A DNA stretch of 64,000 nucleotides from Agapanthus africanus (lineage: Eukaryota > Streptophyta > Magnoliopsida > Asparagales > Amaryllidaceae). Of this stretch, positions 34,035 through 45,337 are shown in pieces; position 1 is the stretch's first letter, and each line of letters starts with the position of its first letter. Where the stretch lies: contig JASDDO010000001.1 in assembly GCA_030015575.1 (NCBI GenBank), forward strand, positions 321,255,595 to 321,319,594, read 5' to 3'. Below the pieces are notes generated by a model that saw only the letters and a program-made list of their open reading frames with translations, did not search any database and had not been told where the DNA came from. The position numbers and the translations under genes are program-made.

Positions 34035-34248
34035 GGTATTCAGTTGGAATATCCTGCTCCTCAGTCGACGAGGCAAAGGCCGAGATCCCTTCATAGGGAG
34101 TGACCCCTTGGATAAAAAGTTTGCGTCAGGGCAATAACTTCACTATAACCGATTACTTTTGCTTTGCACCGTGGTATTCAGTTGGAATATCCTGCATCTC
34201 ATTCTACGGGGAAAGAGCCGAGATCCCTTCACCGGGAGTGACCTCTTT
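34035..34248 (+). other. E6 leader duplicated two-hairpin unit
   Basis: Unit 1: GGTATTC/GAATATCC (34035-34054) and CAAAGG/CCTTGG with inner TCCC/GGGA (34074-34110). Unit 2: GGTATTC/GAATATCC (34173-34192) and AAAGAG/CTCTTT (34212-34248). Confidence 0.7.
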
Positions 34249-34383
34249 AGCAAAGGTTTTCGTCACTATATTTTTAAAAGCTATCCGTTCCTTCAACGAT
34301 ATCAAGTTCATTACGTTAAAGGTTTTCGCCAGAAATCATTCGTAGCCCTCCGTCGTTTCATATGGGTGGTCAATAGTATTCAA

Positions 34384-34594
34384 GCTATGTTTGTTGGCCA
34401 AAGTCAAGGCATAGTGATTGGTAGCTATTGGGTATTCATATGCAGCATAGATAGATGCGTTGGTTTGGAACAGTCGTACTACCTTGTTGGCCAAAGTCAA
34501 GGGTATGTACGGGTGGACTCAAATTAACCTGGAGAATGACGGGTAGAATTTGACATGTGACTTATGATTTGTTGGCCAAAGTCAAGGTCATAAG
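34384..34594 (+). other. E6 leader three-hairpin array
   Basis: Three identical TTGTTGGCCAAAGTCAAGG motifs (inner stem TTGGC/GTCAA, loop CAAA) in outer stems CTATG/CATAG (34384-34413), CGTAC/GTACG plus ACC/GGT (34475-34511) and CTTATGA/TCATAAG (34561-34594). Confidence 0.8.
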
Positions 34595-34899
34595 AGCATG
34601 GGGTAAAAATCACATCGAGAGTTTCAAAAGAACTGAAACTTGCCAGATATGCGCATACCTTCTGGAGTGTGATGACGTGAGCGGATTCCGTCACGTTATC
34701 ATGCGATGATAGTTGGATCCCGATTCCCACTGATGAGTTAGTTTACTCCTCGGGTGACCCCGAATAATTCTTCTTTCAGGTTTGGAGGAGAATTTGACGG
34801 TACGGTGGGAGGTTTCCAGATTAGATAAATTGGCAACCATTCTGATCTAGGTAAGAGTGCACGCTGAGTGTTTCTTTTCTCTCTCTCTTTGGCAGCGAC

Positions 34900-37800
34900 C
34901 ATTGACCCGACCCTAAGACTATGACTCAGTGACCAAAATTGACCGAACCTTCTAAACACTGGCTTTTGGATTGTCAGAATTGCGAACCTCATTGCCACTC
35001 CTACTTTTACCTATTTCTCCAGGACACCCCGTATTACTACGAACGTCCATTTCCATTGGACAAAACCATCGTATGGTTATATACGAACTCGAAGGAATTC
35101 GAGGATGGTTTCAGGTTCTGGAGAAAACGGATAGGACTATTCAGTTGTCTTTTCCTTTTACCTTCTCTCAGGTTGCGAGTACTCCTTAGGTTAGGAGATA
35201 GTACACCTATTACGCAAATTGGAAAGTCTTCTTCCAAACCTTAGGCTGGTGCCGAACGGTAGGGAATGAGGAAAACCAATTAGCCTAAACGGTGTACAGA
35301 AGGTATTATGTAAAGACAAAGAAAGGGATTAGAAGGAGGGCAAAGTAAATTGCGACTGATATTCACGACCAAACCAAGTATTTCATTACCACTCCCAAAT
35401 CACCTTTGTATTTCTCCAGGACACTCCGTATCACTACGAAGATCCACAGTTTATTGGATACTCCATCGTATGGTTATATACGAACTCGAAAGGAACTTGT
35501 TCCAGTTCGGGGATGGATTCTGGTTCAGGAGAAATAGGAATAAGGTTTATTCGGTTGTCTTTTATCTTCACCTTCTCTCGCTTTGCGAGTGTTCCTAGGA
35601 TTAGGAAAGTACACCCATTATGCTTATTGGATAGTCTTCTTCCAAACCATAGGCTGGTGCCGAACGGTAGGGAAGGAAGAAAACCATTTGGCCTAAAGGG
35701 GTGTACAGAAGGTAATGACTAAAGACATATAAAGGGATTTGGAGAGGTAGCAAAGAATTATACGGTTGCAGTCGTGAATCTGGAAGAGGCATTACTAGGA
35801 ATACCGGAATACCCCATCGAAACATTTCAATGTTTCAGTTTCACTGTGTACTGTTAAAAGAAAACTGATTTCCCAATTAAGACACTTGCTCCAGGGTATG
35901 TATTTACTAGGTATGATTCTCACATCTGTATGGTTTTACAGATGATGAGTGGGAGTAAGTTATTGGGAATTAGGTGATCATCCTCATTATATCGGGATTC
36001 GTTGTAATCGGTGATATTTGAGGAAGACACCTGGGTTGTTTGCCAGTCGGCAAGTATTTGGTTTTGAATATCCGCTGTCATGCACCAATTTCAAATTGAT
36101 ATATCTGTACGTCTATTTTCATAGAGTGAGATATGCCTTTTTGAAATTATGTCTACGACATTTACCTATATCAGTGGATGGTTAGGTAAGGAGCATTAAA
36201 CAGCGGTGTAATTCTTCTTAACCATAAGTACAGTTTTCAACCTACGACACACAGTAAATGAGTTATCAGACTCAAGGGACTTATACAGAGTATTGTATGT
36301 TGTCCAGGGTCCATCAGGATAGAGGGGTTGGTCCTCGTACTACATTCGGTTTACTTATGACTTCTCTAGTTTTTAGACAGGTGTTTCGTGGAAACACAGG
36401 GTCCGAATTTTGAGAAGTTATAGGTATTTGAATAGAGTAGAGAACCAGGTGTAGCAAGTATCGGGATTCTTCAAAGTGATCGAAGATGTAGATACTTGTC
36501 AATGGTATTCAGTTGACAGTAGTGATTTAGAGAACTTGCTTCTCTTTCAAGTAACTCATAATTGGAAGCATTCCTAAGTTGAGTAACGCTGATAGGCCTT
36601 TTTTCATTCAGTTGACATGCACTGGGGACAGCTGCATGATTTGAATCTGGTTCAATTAAATCAGTGCCTCTGGTTCTATATTGGATATAGAACAGTTCAT
36701 ATCATAACGATGTTAAGGTACGGGAAGTTGTCCGGTTTATGATTAAAACCAGACACTGGACAACTCAAGGCACGTTTCTGTAATGGCTGTTTGTGGGTCG
36801 ACCCAGGCTATGACGAGGGTTGACTTTCTACCATCTGGAAGATCAATAGTGATATTGTTCTAAACTCGCCACAGTTTTAACAAAAATGGATTTTTTCAGA
36901 AAACAGTAGTGGGAGTATGGTAGAACTGGAAGTGATTCCAGAACCACAAACGATTACTGAAGATTTGATGGAACCTAAAGATTCAATCTGGTTTGACATT
37001 CCATTGGCCACTCCGCAGATAAGGTGGGTAACTTCAGGCACCCGAGAGGTACTCCGGTAGCCTCAAGGACGGTGACAGGGAAGTTCTTGTTTACCCAGAC
37101 TTGCCATTGCTGTTGTTCCAGACCGTGAGACCCGGCAGGAGGATGAGTATAGCGTCGTTCTGAACTAGCTTTAGAAGTGTACGTCTATATGACTCTGCCA
37201 GAGGGTTGTCGTAGTCAGTAGGAGCAGCGGAAGCATTGGTGGAAAGGTGGCTTATGTCTATTTATAGACTAAAGCAGATATAGCGGAGATAGATCATCCA
37301 TTTCTGATGTGACAGTCATACGCTTGACTTCATCAGAATAGGGGATGGATCTGTTGAGAAGGTAGTAGGGTGTGATGTCATGGTATTTGGATGACATACA
37401 CAGAGTAGGAAGTGATATTCCTATACTACGATCGGTTATACTTTGGTCGTCACACAGTGGTTTCTCCACATGGGACTTGGACATTATATCAGACATACTG
37501 GTTACTAGATCTATGGTTATAGATCTAGATTTGGGTAGTTTCCCAATCTGGGTACTTAGACAGCATTCTATGAGTATTTAGAATGGACGACTCCTGGCAC
37601 GGTAGTGTACCTGCAGGTGATGGAGTCACCCTCTCTAAAGGTGTCTTACAGACTAAAGTGGAGAGGGATGTGCATGATTGGCAAATCACTTGCTTAGGCA
37701 ATTGAGTCAATCATGAGATGTCAAGTACCACACCAGATGTTGTTCTTGCACTAGATGCAATAAGTTGACATTAATCCAATCCTGGTGAAACAGTCGGAAG

Positions 37801-38303
37801 CAGTTATAGAACATAAGTGGATGTTCTAGGGATATGATAACGACAGCCTCATTCGGGAGACAGTTAACATTCCAGGCTTCCAAGGTGACCTAGACGACAA
37901 GGAGGTTGTCAGAGTTATAGTTTTCCTTCTGACGAGGGGCAGTATTTTGGACAGGTGATCCAAGGCAATACTGAGGGAGGCATGGCGCAGGATACTGATT
38001 AAGTTCAGTTGACGATACAGTCTAAGAAGTTTGGGTTTGGAGTTCATTTATGAGCTAGGTCCCATCAGACATCCAGACATATTCTAAGATAGGTATTGCT
38101 CATTTTGGGAGATGGTTTTCTCCGCGAATTTGAGATATAGAGAGACATAGAAAGTAACATCAAGGCGGATCCACTCACTGAGGCTATTCCTCGAACGCAA
38201 TAGTTTCGCAAACGAGCTTTGTGAGACTGACTAGTAGAGGAGTTGGGTGTTCGGTATCACACGGGCTGTGAGTATGCGACATCGTAATAATTAGCCTTGA
38301 GTG
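34900..38303 (+). pseudogene. E6 fossil pol (gag-less)
   Basis: Recognisable only in scattered segments. 36930-36985 resembles the hinge (GTAGAACTGGAAG), 37372-37581 aligns with RT around a YLDD version of the YVDD box, and 38160-38290 matches the end of RNase H (GCGGATCCACTCACTGA). Stops and shifts are everywhere. Many of the same lesions occur in E7, so decay predates both insertions. No gag sequence found upstream. Confidence 0.8.
34991..35760. repeat. Tandem duplication, period about 394 bp, in E6 fossil pol
   Basis: Unit 1 from 34991, unit 2 from 35385; both contain CTCCAGGACAC, TCGTATGGTTATATACGAAC, GTCTTCTTCCAAACC and GTGCCGAACGGTAGGGAA. E7 has the same duplication. I cannot match the unit to a pol domain. 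Confidence 0.85.
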
Positions 38304-38315
38304 CAAGTGGGAGAT
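38304..38315 (+). other. E6 polypurine tract
   Basis: CAAGTGGGAGAT immediately before the 3' LTR. Confidence 0.9.
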
Positions 38316-40569
38316 TGTTGGAGATAGTGCCCTCAAAGTCAATTATTGGATCACAGGTACGTGATTGCAATGATTGAGGGAGGACCTATCCCGGTAGGAC
38401 AGTCTTACTCGAGATGATAGTACGCTATCTGGTTTACCTTTATCATCGTGTACTGTTTTAGGTGACCTGACACGTCGCTATTACACGTTGATAGAGCCCC
38501 TAGGATTCTTGCTTGACCACCAGCAGTATGAGGGCGATCATATAAGTGGGAGCTGGGGGTCTATAAGCATATCCTTAAATGGTCCCTAGTCGTGAGAGTT
38601 TCGAGACAGGGCATCGATTCTCCAAAGTAGACTAGTGTATACAGTCGAGACCCCGACGAGGGGCGGTGGCCGGTCTCATAAGCCATTGGTGTCAGTTAGA
38701 TCACCTAAGATGTATACAGGTGCTCATTGGGTTATGAGTACACCGGACAGGACTCGCCGGGAACATGCTAGTTGGTCATATACCAGACGTCAGATGGCAG
38801 TTCCCTGGTGACATGTGTACAGGTTAGTTCATCGACCTGGGGATCGTCATTTGTCTCGTGTGAGTTCCCACTGTACTTTGATTACTACCCTACCACGCTC
38901 AAAGGAGACGTGCAAACAGGTTTTAGTTGGGTACAGTCCCGAGCCACATGGAGGCAGTGAGCGTATCTTCAGGGGTTCGTCTCTCCCGGTATTGGGGTTG
39001 AGGTCGCGCTGTGTCTTGGAGAGCCATTACATGAAGCCCTCGGCCGAGGCAGGAGATTTACTGGTAGGTATTCCAGTAGTATCTCAGGGTGTTCTGGGCT
39101 ACACTCCGACACGACTTGTACCGCTTTTGGGGGTCTGACTTTTACCAACCCCCTAGGCCCGCCATGCGATGCTCATAGACGAACGGACCGGACTGTACAG
39201 ATATTGTCACTGACAGGCTCAGTAGGGTGTCAGGCTGAGTTCGCTCACAGACGTCCCTTTTGGTCAATACCTGGTATCCCGTTACGTATTGGCTTATACC
39301 TCTGACGTGCTAGTGGTTAAATCCACAACCAAGGTGTTGATGAGTCTTTAGAGTCCCCCACATTTAGTTACTCAAGCTTTCGGGCGAAAAGCTGTAGAGG
39401 CCGTATGGAGATATGGCAAGGTCCGATCCGATACGTACGGTATTGCACGGATCAGGATCGGACAGTTTATACTACAGGCCGTATGGATATATGGCAGAGT
39501 TCGATCAGATACGTGCGGTATTGCACGGATCAGGATCGAACGGATAATACTAGCCGGCTTTGGTTTAAGCCGGATCCTAGTATAGTACAGTGTAGATTTG
39601 TCTCATTGCATTTGTATTCCGGTCGGAATACAAATGCGGGTGTGTATGCACAGTATCGGGGTTTTCCTGTAATTTATTACGGGACCAGTTTTCTGGAGTT
39701 GCCAGTTTGCTTTCCGTTTCGGCCGATTTCCTTTGTATCGTTCATTGGCCGAAGATTGGTGGAGGAGGGCTTATTTGCATTGTTGCAAATGGGCATTTGT
39801 GGAGGGTGTTCTTTGCATATATTTGTATCATGATGGTTTCATGATGAAGCCCCATCCCTTGACCTTTCTTGAGTTCATGATTGCTTGACTTTGTAAGCAA
39901 TCATGGTTGTTGATGATGGTAGGTGGTTGAATGTGGTTTTTGTTTTGGTGACCATGTTCTTTCATGATATCTTTTTGATTCCTCTCACTAGCATGATAGG
40001 GTTCTCCACTCATTTCTTTTGGTCTCTCCCTCATTCTCACTCTCCCCTCACCAAGATGGCCGGCCAATTCCCTCATGGGGCTGTCCAAAATTTTGGATGT
40101 GGGATTTTTGGTTCATTTCATGTTGGAAAAATCCCACTACACCATCTCCAAAAGCTTATATCATACCTCCACCAATATGGCACCTCCTACAACCCCAAAG
40201 TGAGACACAAGTTCTACTATACATTCTACAGCAAATCTTGGGCACGTCGACTAGCCAGCTTCGTGCCCGAGTTGCCTCGGCATTGAGGTGGGAGCCCGTA
40301 AAAGATGTAGGCGATGTGGTGCACTTCCGGCGACGAGGTGGAGACAGGACATTCCGCGGGAGATCGGGACGACGACGAGAAGACCGGAGGACTCGGATCA
40401 GTCGGTATATCTCTATTCCCCATCTTGTAGTTAGCTAGGACTAGTTAATGGTTCGATCCGGGTGTTTAGTGCGCGGTGGTGCCGGTTTGCTAGTTTGCAA
40501 AATTAAAGTTTATCATCGCTTCCCAATTTGGCCTCGGGATGGAGGCCGGGGCGCCGCCGTGCACTTACA
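38316..40569 (+). repeat. E6 3' LTR, 2254 bp
   Basis: Near-identical to 30336-32588. Ends CACTTACA, followed by the GCGTG duplication and the rest of the E5 LTR. Confidence 0.95.
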
Positions 40570-40574
40570 GCGTG

Positions 40575-41010
40575 GGCACCAGTAGGCCGCGGAACCGCGG
40601 CAATGGCAGGCTTGGGCCGCGGTTCCGCGGCCCTTTAGAGAGATCAACTTGTGAGCTTTTGTGGGCTGCTTCTTGTTGGCTTGGGCTTCTTATTTCTATA
40701 TATCTTTTTCCATTTGGGCTTCTAGGTTGGTTACAGATCTTCAATGAACATTATAGTGGACTTCTACCCATTCGCTTTGAGTCGATATCTTGAATCTTGC
40801 TTTTTGAATTGTTCCTTATGTAGGCTTGATCAAGATTCTCTGTTTGTCGGTCAAAGTCTCACTTTTACGTCGTCTTTACCTCGTTTTCACTGTTTCCTGT
40901 CCAAGAACCTGTAACCTGTAACATGTAGCAGACATGCGTCAAAAGCACCCGTTTATTTATAAAAAGAATAAGAATGGGGAATATAATAATACAATATTAT
41001 GGTGTGAACA
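40575..41010 (-). repeat. E5 5' LTR, second piece
   Basis: Completes the right LTR of E5 (GGCACC.. to GTGTGAACA). Contains the GC-rich inverted repeat at 40584-40632 and is followed by the CAAAG duplication. Confidence 0.93.
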
Positions 41011-41601
41011 CAAAGCCAAAGGTTCGATCGCGGTTCCGTGGGCATAGAATTGAGTTAAGGTTATTATGGTCTTCTAGAGGGTCCATAGGATACTTGCGCG
41101 ACTATTGAGTATAAAGTTAACTTAGGAAAAACACAACACTTGGAAATTTCAGCGGGGTCAAAAAGTGGGGCTTTGAAGTTCATTCGAACTACTAAACATT
41201 ATCAAGGTTACCAATACTGTGCTAGAATTTACGACTACGAAGCACTACGAACTAGCCCCAAGTCTAAATAATCATCACATGAAAATTGGGCTAAGCAAAC
41301 AATTCTACAAAACCCAAAATGAACACAAAAGACACTGGAGCATTACGGGGGGAGAGGATCCAAGGGGGCCGGCCTCCTCGGTTTTGGGAGCCTAGGGCTC
41401 GGCCAAAATCCGAGCTCTCCCCTCCGTATTTCCCCAGTGTTCTTATATTGTCCCAAATATCACTCTGCAGTTGTTAAAAAAAATTTTAGACGACATTTTA
41501 AAAAATTTCCAGAGAGCAATTCTAGGGTTCCGTAATATCATATTTTTGGAGTTGGTTTCGTTTTCGTATTAGTTCTAATACTATGTCCAGAATTCCAGCT
41601 T
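41011..41601 (-). other. E4 leader, LTR-proximal part
   Basis: Continuation of the E4 leader after E5. No gene. It includes a GGCCGGCCTCC-rich stretch (about 41370) and a single CGCGGTTCCG half of the GC-rich motif (41028-41037). Confidence 0.7.
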
Positions 41602-41614
41602 GGCTCTGATACCA
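41602..41614 (-). other. E4 primer-binding site (initiator tRNA-Met)
   Basis: Minus strand TGGTATCAGAGCC, three bases from the LTR. Confidence 0.92.
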
Positions 41615-41617
41615 CTG

Positions 41618-43181
41618 TGAGGGTTACCTAGCACCTACTGTAGTTATGAAAGAATCACACATGCCACTTTAAAAAATATAGAGGTGCTAAGAAAACAAAG
41701 CAAAGATCTTTAACTAGAATACTAGGGTAACAACACTTGTATCTCATACTAAAACCATTCTATCATTAAGTGAAAGGAATACAACCTTTGTAGTCCTCTT
41801 GGTAGTGACTCCTTGGATCGTTGAGAGTTGGAAATGCTTGCAAGTGAGCTCCTTTGTCCACGATGATCCACCCGAAGTCTACTTTGTCCAAGCTCCTAAC
41901 TTCACTTGATCAAAGAAGATGATGAAGCCAAACACTCTAAACTAATTGGCTAGATTAGAGTAGAATGAAGAGGTGGTTTGTTTTCTCTAATCAAAACCCA
42001 ATCTTTTTCATTAACTCACTTTCTTTTCAACTCAAGAGAGCAAGGAGAAAGAAGAAGATGAAGGCAAGCTTAAGAGCTCAAGATAATATCAAAAGATAAT
42101 CAATAATGAGAATAGAAAATAACATATATATTTTCTTTTTCTCATCTCAAACCTTGGTTACTTAATTTAGATATTTTTGCACTTGAGTTAAAAGGCAAAA
42201 GGAATACTAATCCAAGGTTAAAAAGTGGGTGAAGTGTGGTCAACTTCAAGAAGAGTGTAGAAGATAAGCATGGATGAATAATCCTTTTCTTTTCCTTTTA
42301 ATTTAAATGCAAATGAATATATATATATATATATAAATTAAGTTCCATGTAAGTCTTATATTGCCTTCAAAGGTGTATCATCAACCATGATACTTTGTAT
42401 GTATGTGTCCATGCACATCAACATGTGCATACATGCATGAATGCATTCTTCCTCTTTAATAAAAAGCGTTTGAATAAAGAATAAGAATAAAACTAAAAGT
42501 CAAAATGTTAAATCAACAATTGATTTAACAATCTGGTCATATCACATACGACCCGACTAATAGAAAAACGCCCAATTAACATACGGTATCACATAGTCGT
42601 ATTCAATCGGGTCCCCGCGCATATCTCATATGCACACTACATCTTTTCGCCTGGGCTAGGAAACTTCTGTATGGGATTCTAAGACTCGTCAATACGCCGG
42701 CAGTGGGTGATGATCATATCAAGCACCCACAAGCCGCAAGCGGTCAGCTAAACGTAACGGCCACCCGGGTATTGAACGATCAGAAGAAAACCAGAAAAGC
42801 TGTCAAAACTCCCGTCGAGCCACCTGGCAACACTTACCGTACAGTCCGGTCTCCTCATCAGATATGTTGCATATCGAGTCTAGGGATGGTATCGTCGACC
42901 CCAATAACTCAATAAGTCATGCTGGTGTATAGCTCATAACGGATCGAGAAACTACTGATAACACTTATCAGTAAATCTCAGCAGCCCTGGCCAGGGACTT
43001 CCTGTTATAGCCAATCGAGCATTGCACAACATCAACTCACAATACCGGGAGAGACGAAATCCCTCCCATTGCTCATCGCCTCCATGTGCCTCGGGACTGT
43101 ACCCAAAGACCACCTGTTTGCACGACTCAGTAGAGCCGTGGTAGGGTGGAGATCAAAGTACAGTGGGAGGACACACAAGAC
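41618..43181 (-). repeat. E4 5' LTR, interrupted by E7
   Basis: Begins TGAGGGTTACC on the plus strand. Its first 500 bp match 18128-18638. AAGAC (43177-43181) is the candidate E7 target duplication. The rest of this LTR lies right of the window. An (AT)n run is at 42317-42336. Confidence 0.85.
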
Positions 43182-45322
43182 TGTAAGTGCACGGCGGCGC
43201 CCCGGCCGTCTTTCCGAGGCCAAAATGCGGAAGAGATAAATTACTTTAACTTTATAACCGGCACCACCGCGCACAAAAATCCCGGATCGGGCCATTAATC
43301 TAGTCCTAGCTAACTAAAGAACGGGTGGAGAGATATACCGAGCGATCCGTGTCCTTCGGTCTTCTCGTCGTCGTCCCGATCTCCACGCGGAATCTCCGGT
43401 CTTCACCTCCTCGTCGGAAGGGCACCACGTCGCCGGCTTCTTTTACGGGCTCCCACCTCTGGACCGAGGCAACTCGGGCACGAAGTTGGCGAGTCGACGT
43501 GCCTAAGAGTTGCTGTAGAATAGTGTAGAACTCTATGTGTCTCTAGGGGTTAAAGTTGCCATGTATATGGTGGAAGAATGAGATGTGAATCTTTTGCAAT
43601 GAACTAGGGAATTTTTTGTAGCAAGAATAGAACAAAATTCCCCACCAAAATTCTTGGACAGCCCCATGAAGAGCATGGCCGGCCAAAACAATAGAGAGGA
43701 GAGGAATGAGAGTGTGTTTCAAAAATGAGAGAGAGAGAGTCTCATAATGCAAGAGAGAGAAAAAGGGTTATCATGAAAAGAAATGATCACCCACTAAAAC
43801 CCACACTCCACCAACCATTATGAAAACCATGTCCCACAAAAGTCAAGCCATGATGAAGATAGAAGTCAAGGTCAAACAAGATCTATCATGAAGCAACAAT
43901 ATGCAAAGACCACCCTCCACAATACTTATTTGCACAAACGCAAATAAGCCCTCCTCCACCAATCTTCAGCCAATGAAAGATACAAAGGAAAATGGCCGAA
44001 ACGGAAAACAAACTGGCAACTTCATAAAACTGATCCCGTAATAAATTATAGGAAAACCCCGCGACTGTATATACATACCCGCATTTGTATTCCGACCGAA
44101 TACAAATGCAATGAGACAAATCTACACTGTACAATACTAGGATCCGGCTTAAACCAAAGCCCGCTAGTATTATCCGTCCGATCATGATCCGTGCAATACC
44201 GCACGTATCTGATCGAACCCTGCCATATCTCCATACGGCCTCTACAGCGTTTCGCCCGAAACTTGAGAAACTGGTCTGTGGGAGACTCTAAAGACTCGTC
44301 AATACTTCGGTTGTGGATTTAACCACTAGCACGTCAGAGGTATTAGCATATACGTAACGTGCTAGCAGGTATTGACCAAAAGGGACGTCGATGAGCGAAC
44401 TCATCCTGACACCCTACTGAGCCTGTCAGTGACAATATCCGTACAGTCCGGTCCGTTCGTCTATGAGCATCGCATGGCAGACCTAGGGGGTTGGTAAATG
44501 TCAGACCCCCAAAAGCGGTACAAGTCGTGTCGGAGTGTAGCCCAGAACACCCTGAGATACTACTGGAATACCTACCAGTAAATCTCCTGCCTTGGCCAAG
44601 GACTTCGTGTAATGGCTCTCATAGACACAGCGCGACCTCACCCCCAATACCGGGAGAGACAAACCCCTGCAGATCCGCTCACTGCCTCCATGTGGCTCGG
44701 GACTGTACCCAACTAAAACCTGTTTGCACGTCTCCTTTGAGCGTGGTAGGGTAGTAATCAAAGTACAGTGGGAACTCACACGAGACAAATGACGATCTCA
44801 GGTCGATGAACTAACCTGTACACATGTCACCAGGGAACTGCTATCTGACGTCAGGTATAAGACCAACTAGCATGTTCCCGGCGAGTCCTGTCCGGTGTAC
44901 TCATAACCCAATGAGCACCTGTATACATCTTAGGTGAACCAACTGACACCAGTGGGTTGTGAGACCGGCCACCGCCCCTCGTCGGGGTCTCGACTGTATA
45001 CACTAGTCTACTCTGGAGTATCGATGCCCTGTCTCGAAACTCCCACAACTAGGGACCTTTTAAGGATGTGCTTATAGACTACCAGCTCCCACGTATATGA
45101 TCGCCCTCATACTGCTGGCAGTCAAGCAAGAATCCTAGGGGCTCTATCAACGTGCAATAGTGATCAGTAAAGTCACCTAAAGCAGTACACGATGATAAAG
45201 GTAAACCAGATAGCATACTATCATCTTGAGTAAGACTGTCCTACCGGGATAGGTCCTCCCTCAATCATTGCAATCACGTGCCTGTGATCCAATAATTGAC
45301 TCTGAGGGCACTATCTCCAACA
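43182..45322 (-). repeat. E7 3' LTR, 2141 bp
   Basis: TGTAAGTGC to CTCCAACA on the plus strand. Contains a GAGAGA run (43727-43739). No gene. Confidence 0.92.
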
Positions 45323-45337
45323 ATCTCCTACTTGCAC
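45323..45337 (-). other. E7 polypurine tract, one base altered
   Basis: RNA strand GTGCAAGTAGGAGAT. Confidence 0.8.

Larger units (their letters stand above)
32603..34890 (+). other. E6 leader with the complete structural series
   Basis: No credible gene. In order: GC-rich inverted repeat, loop-conserved hairpin, two tandem hairpin domains, core hairpin, duplicated two-hairpin unit, three-hairpin array, then a pyrimidine-rich tract ending in GCAG (34870-34895). The best single copy for studying these structures. Confidence 0.8.
30336..40569 (+). mobile_element. E6: complete non-autonomous copia element
   Basis: A 10.23-kb element with both LTRs (30336-32588 and 38316-40569), PBS, PPT and a perfect target duplication GCGTG (30331-30335, 40570-40574) inside the E5 LTR. 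LTRs differ at roughly 28 positions in 2.25 kb by hand count (about 1.2%). The internal region has no intact ORF: pol is a fossil and gag is absent. Same family as E7 and E3. It moved recently although it codes for nothing, so proteins must have come from another element. Confidence 0.95.
24499..41010 (-). mobile_element. E5: non-autonomous Ty3/gypsy-like LTR element, split by E6
   Basis: LTRs 24499-25508 and 29767-30335 plus 40575-41010, ends TGATTGAG...GAACA on the plus strand, flanked by CAAAG on both sides. PBS for tRNA-Asp and a purine-rich PPT are present. The internal 4.3 kb codes for no recognisable gag, protease, RT or integrase; it holds one long ORF on the minus strand. My hand count of LTR differences is 13 substitutions and one 5-bp indel in about 1 kb (about 1.3%), so it is young. 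Confidence 0.93.
18128..43181 (-). mobile_element. E4: Angela-type copia with gag relic, split by E5/E6 and E7
   Basis: Minus-strand element: deleted 3' LTR (18128-18686), gag-pol relic, leader 22641-24498 continuing at 41011-41601 after E5, PBS, and 5' LTR from 41618. The 5' LTR is broken at 43181 by E7, so its far end is outside the window. Continuity across E5 is shown by the CAAAG duplication (24494-24498 and 41011-41015). Confidence 0.88.

Noticed and set aside
37372..37581. A short YLDD-containing ORF as a functional RT fragment
   Set aside because: Only a local remnant; stops and shifts on both sides and the same decay in E7.
43682..43760. Separate small mobile element or MITE around the GA-rich run in the E7 LTR
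   Set aside because: The same sequence is in the other E7 LTR (58270-58370), so it is a native part of the LTR.
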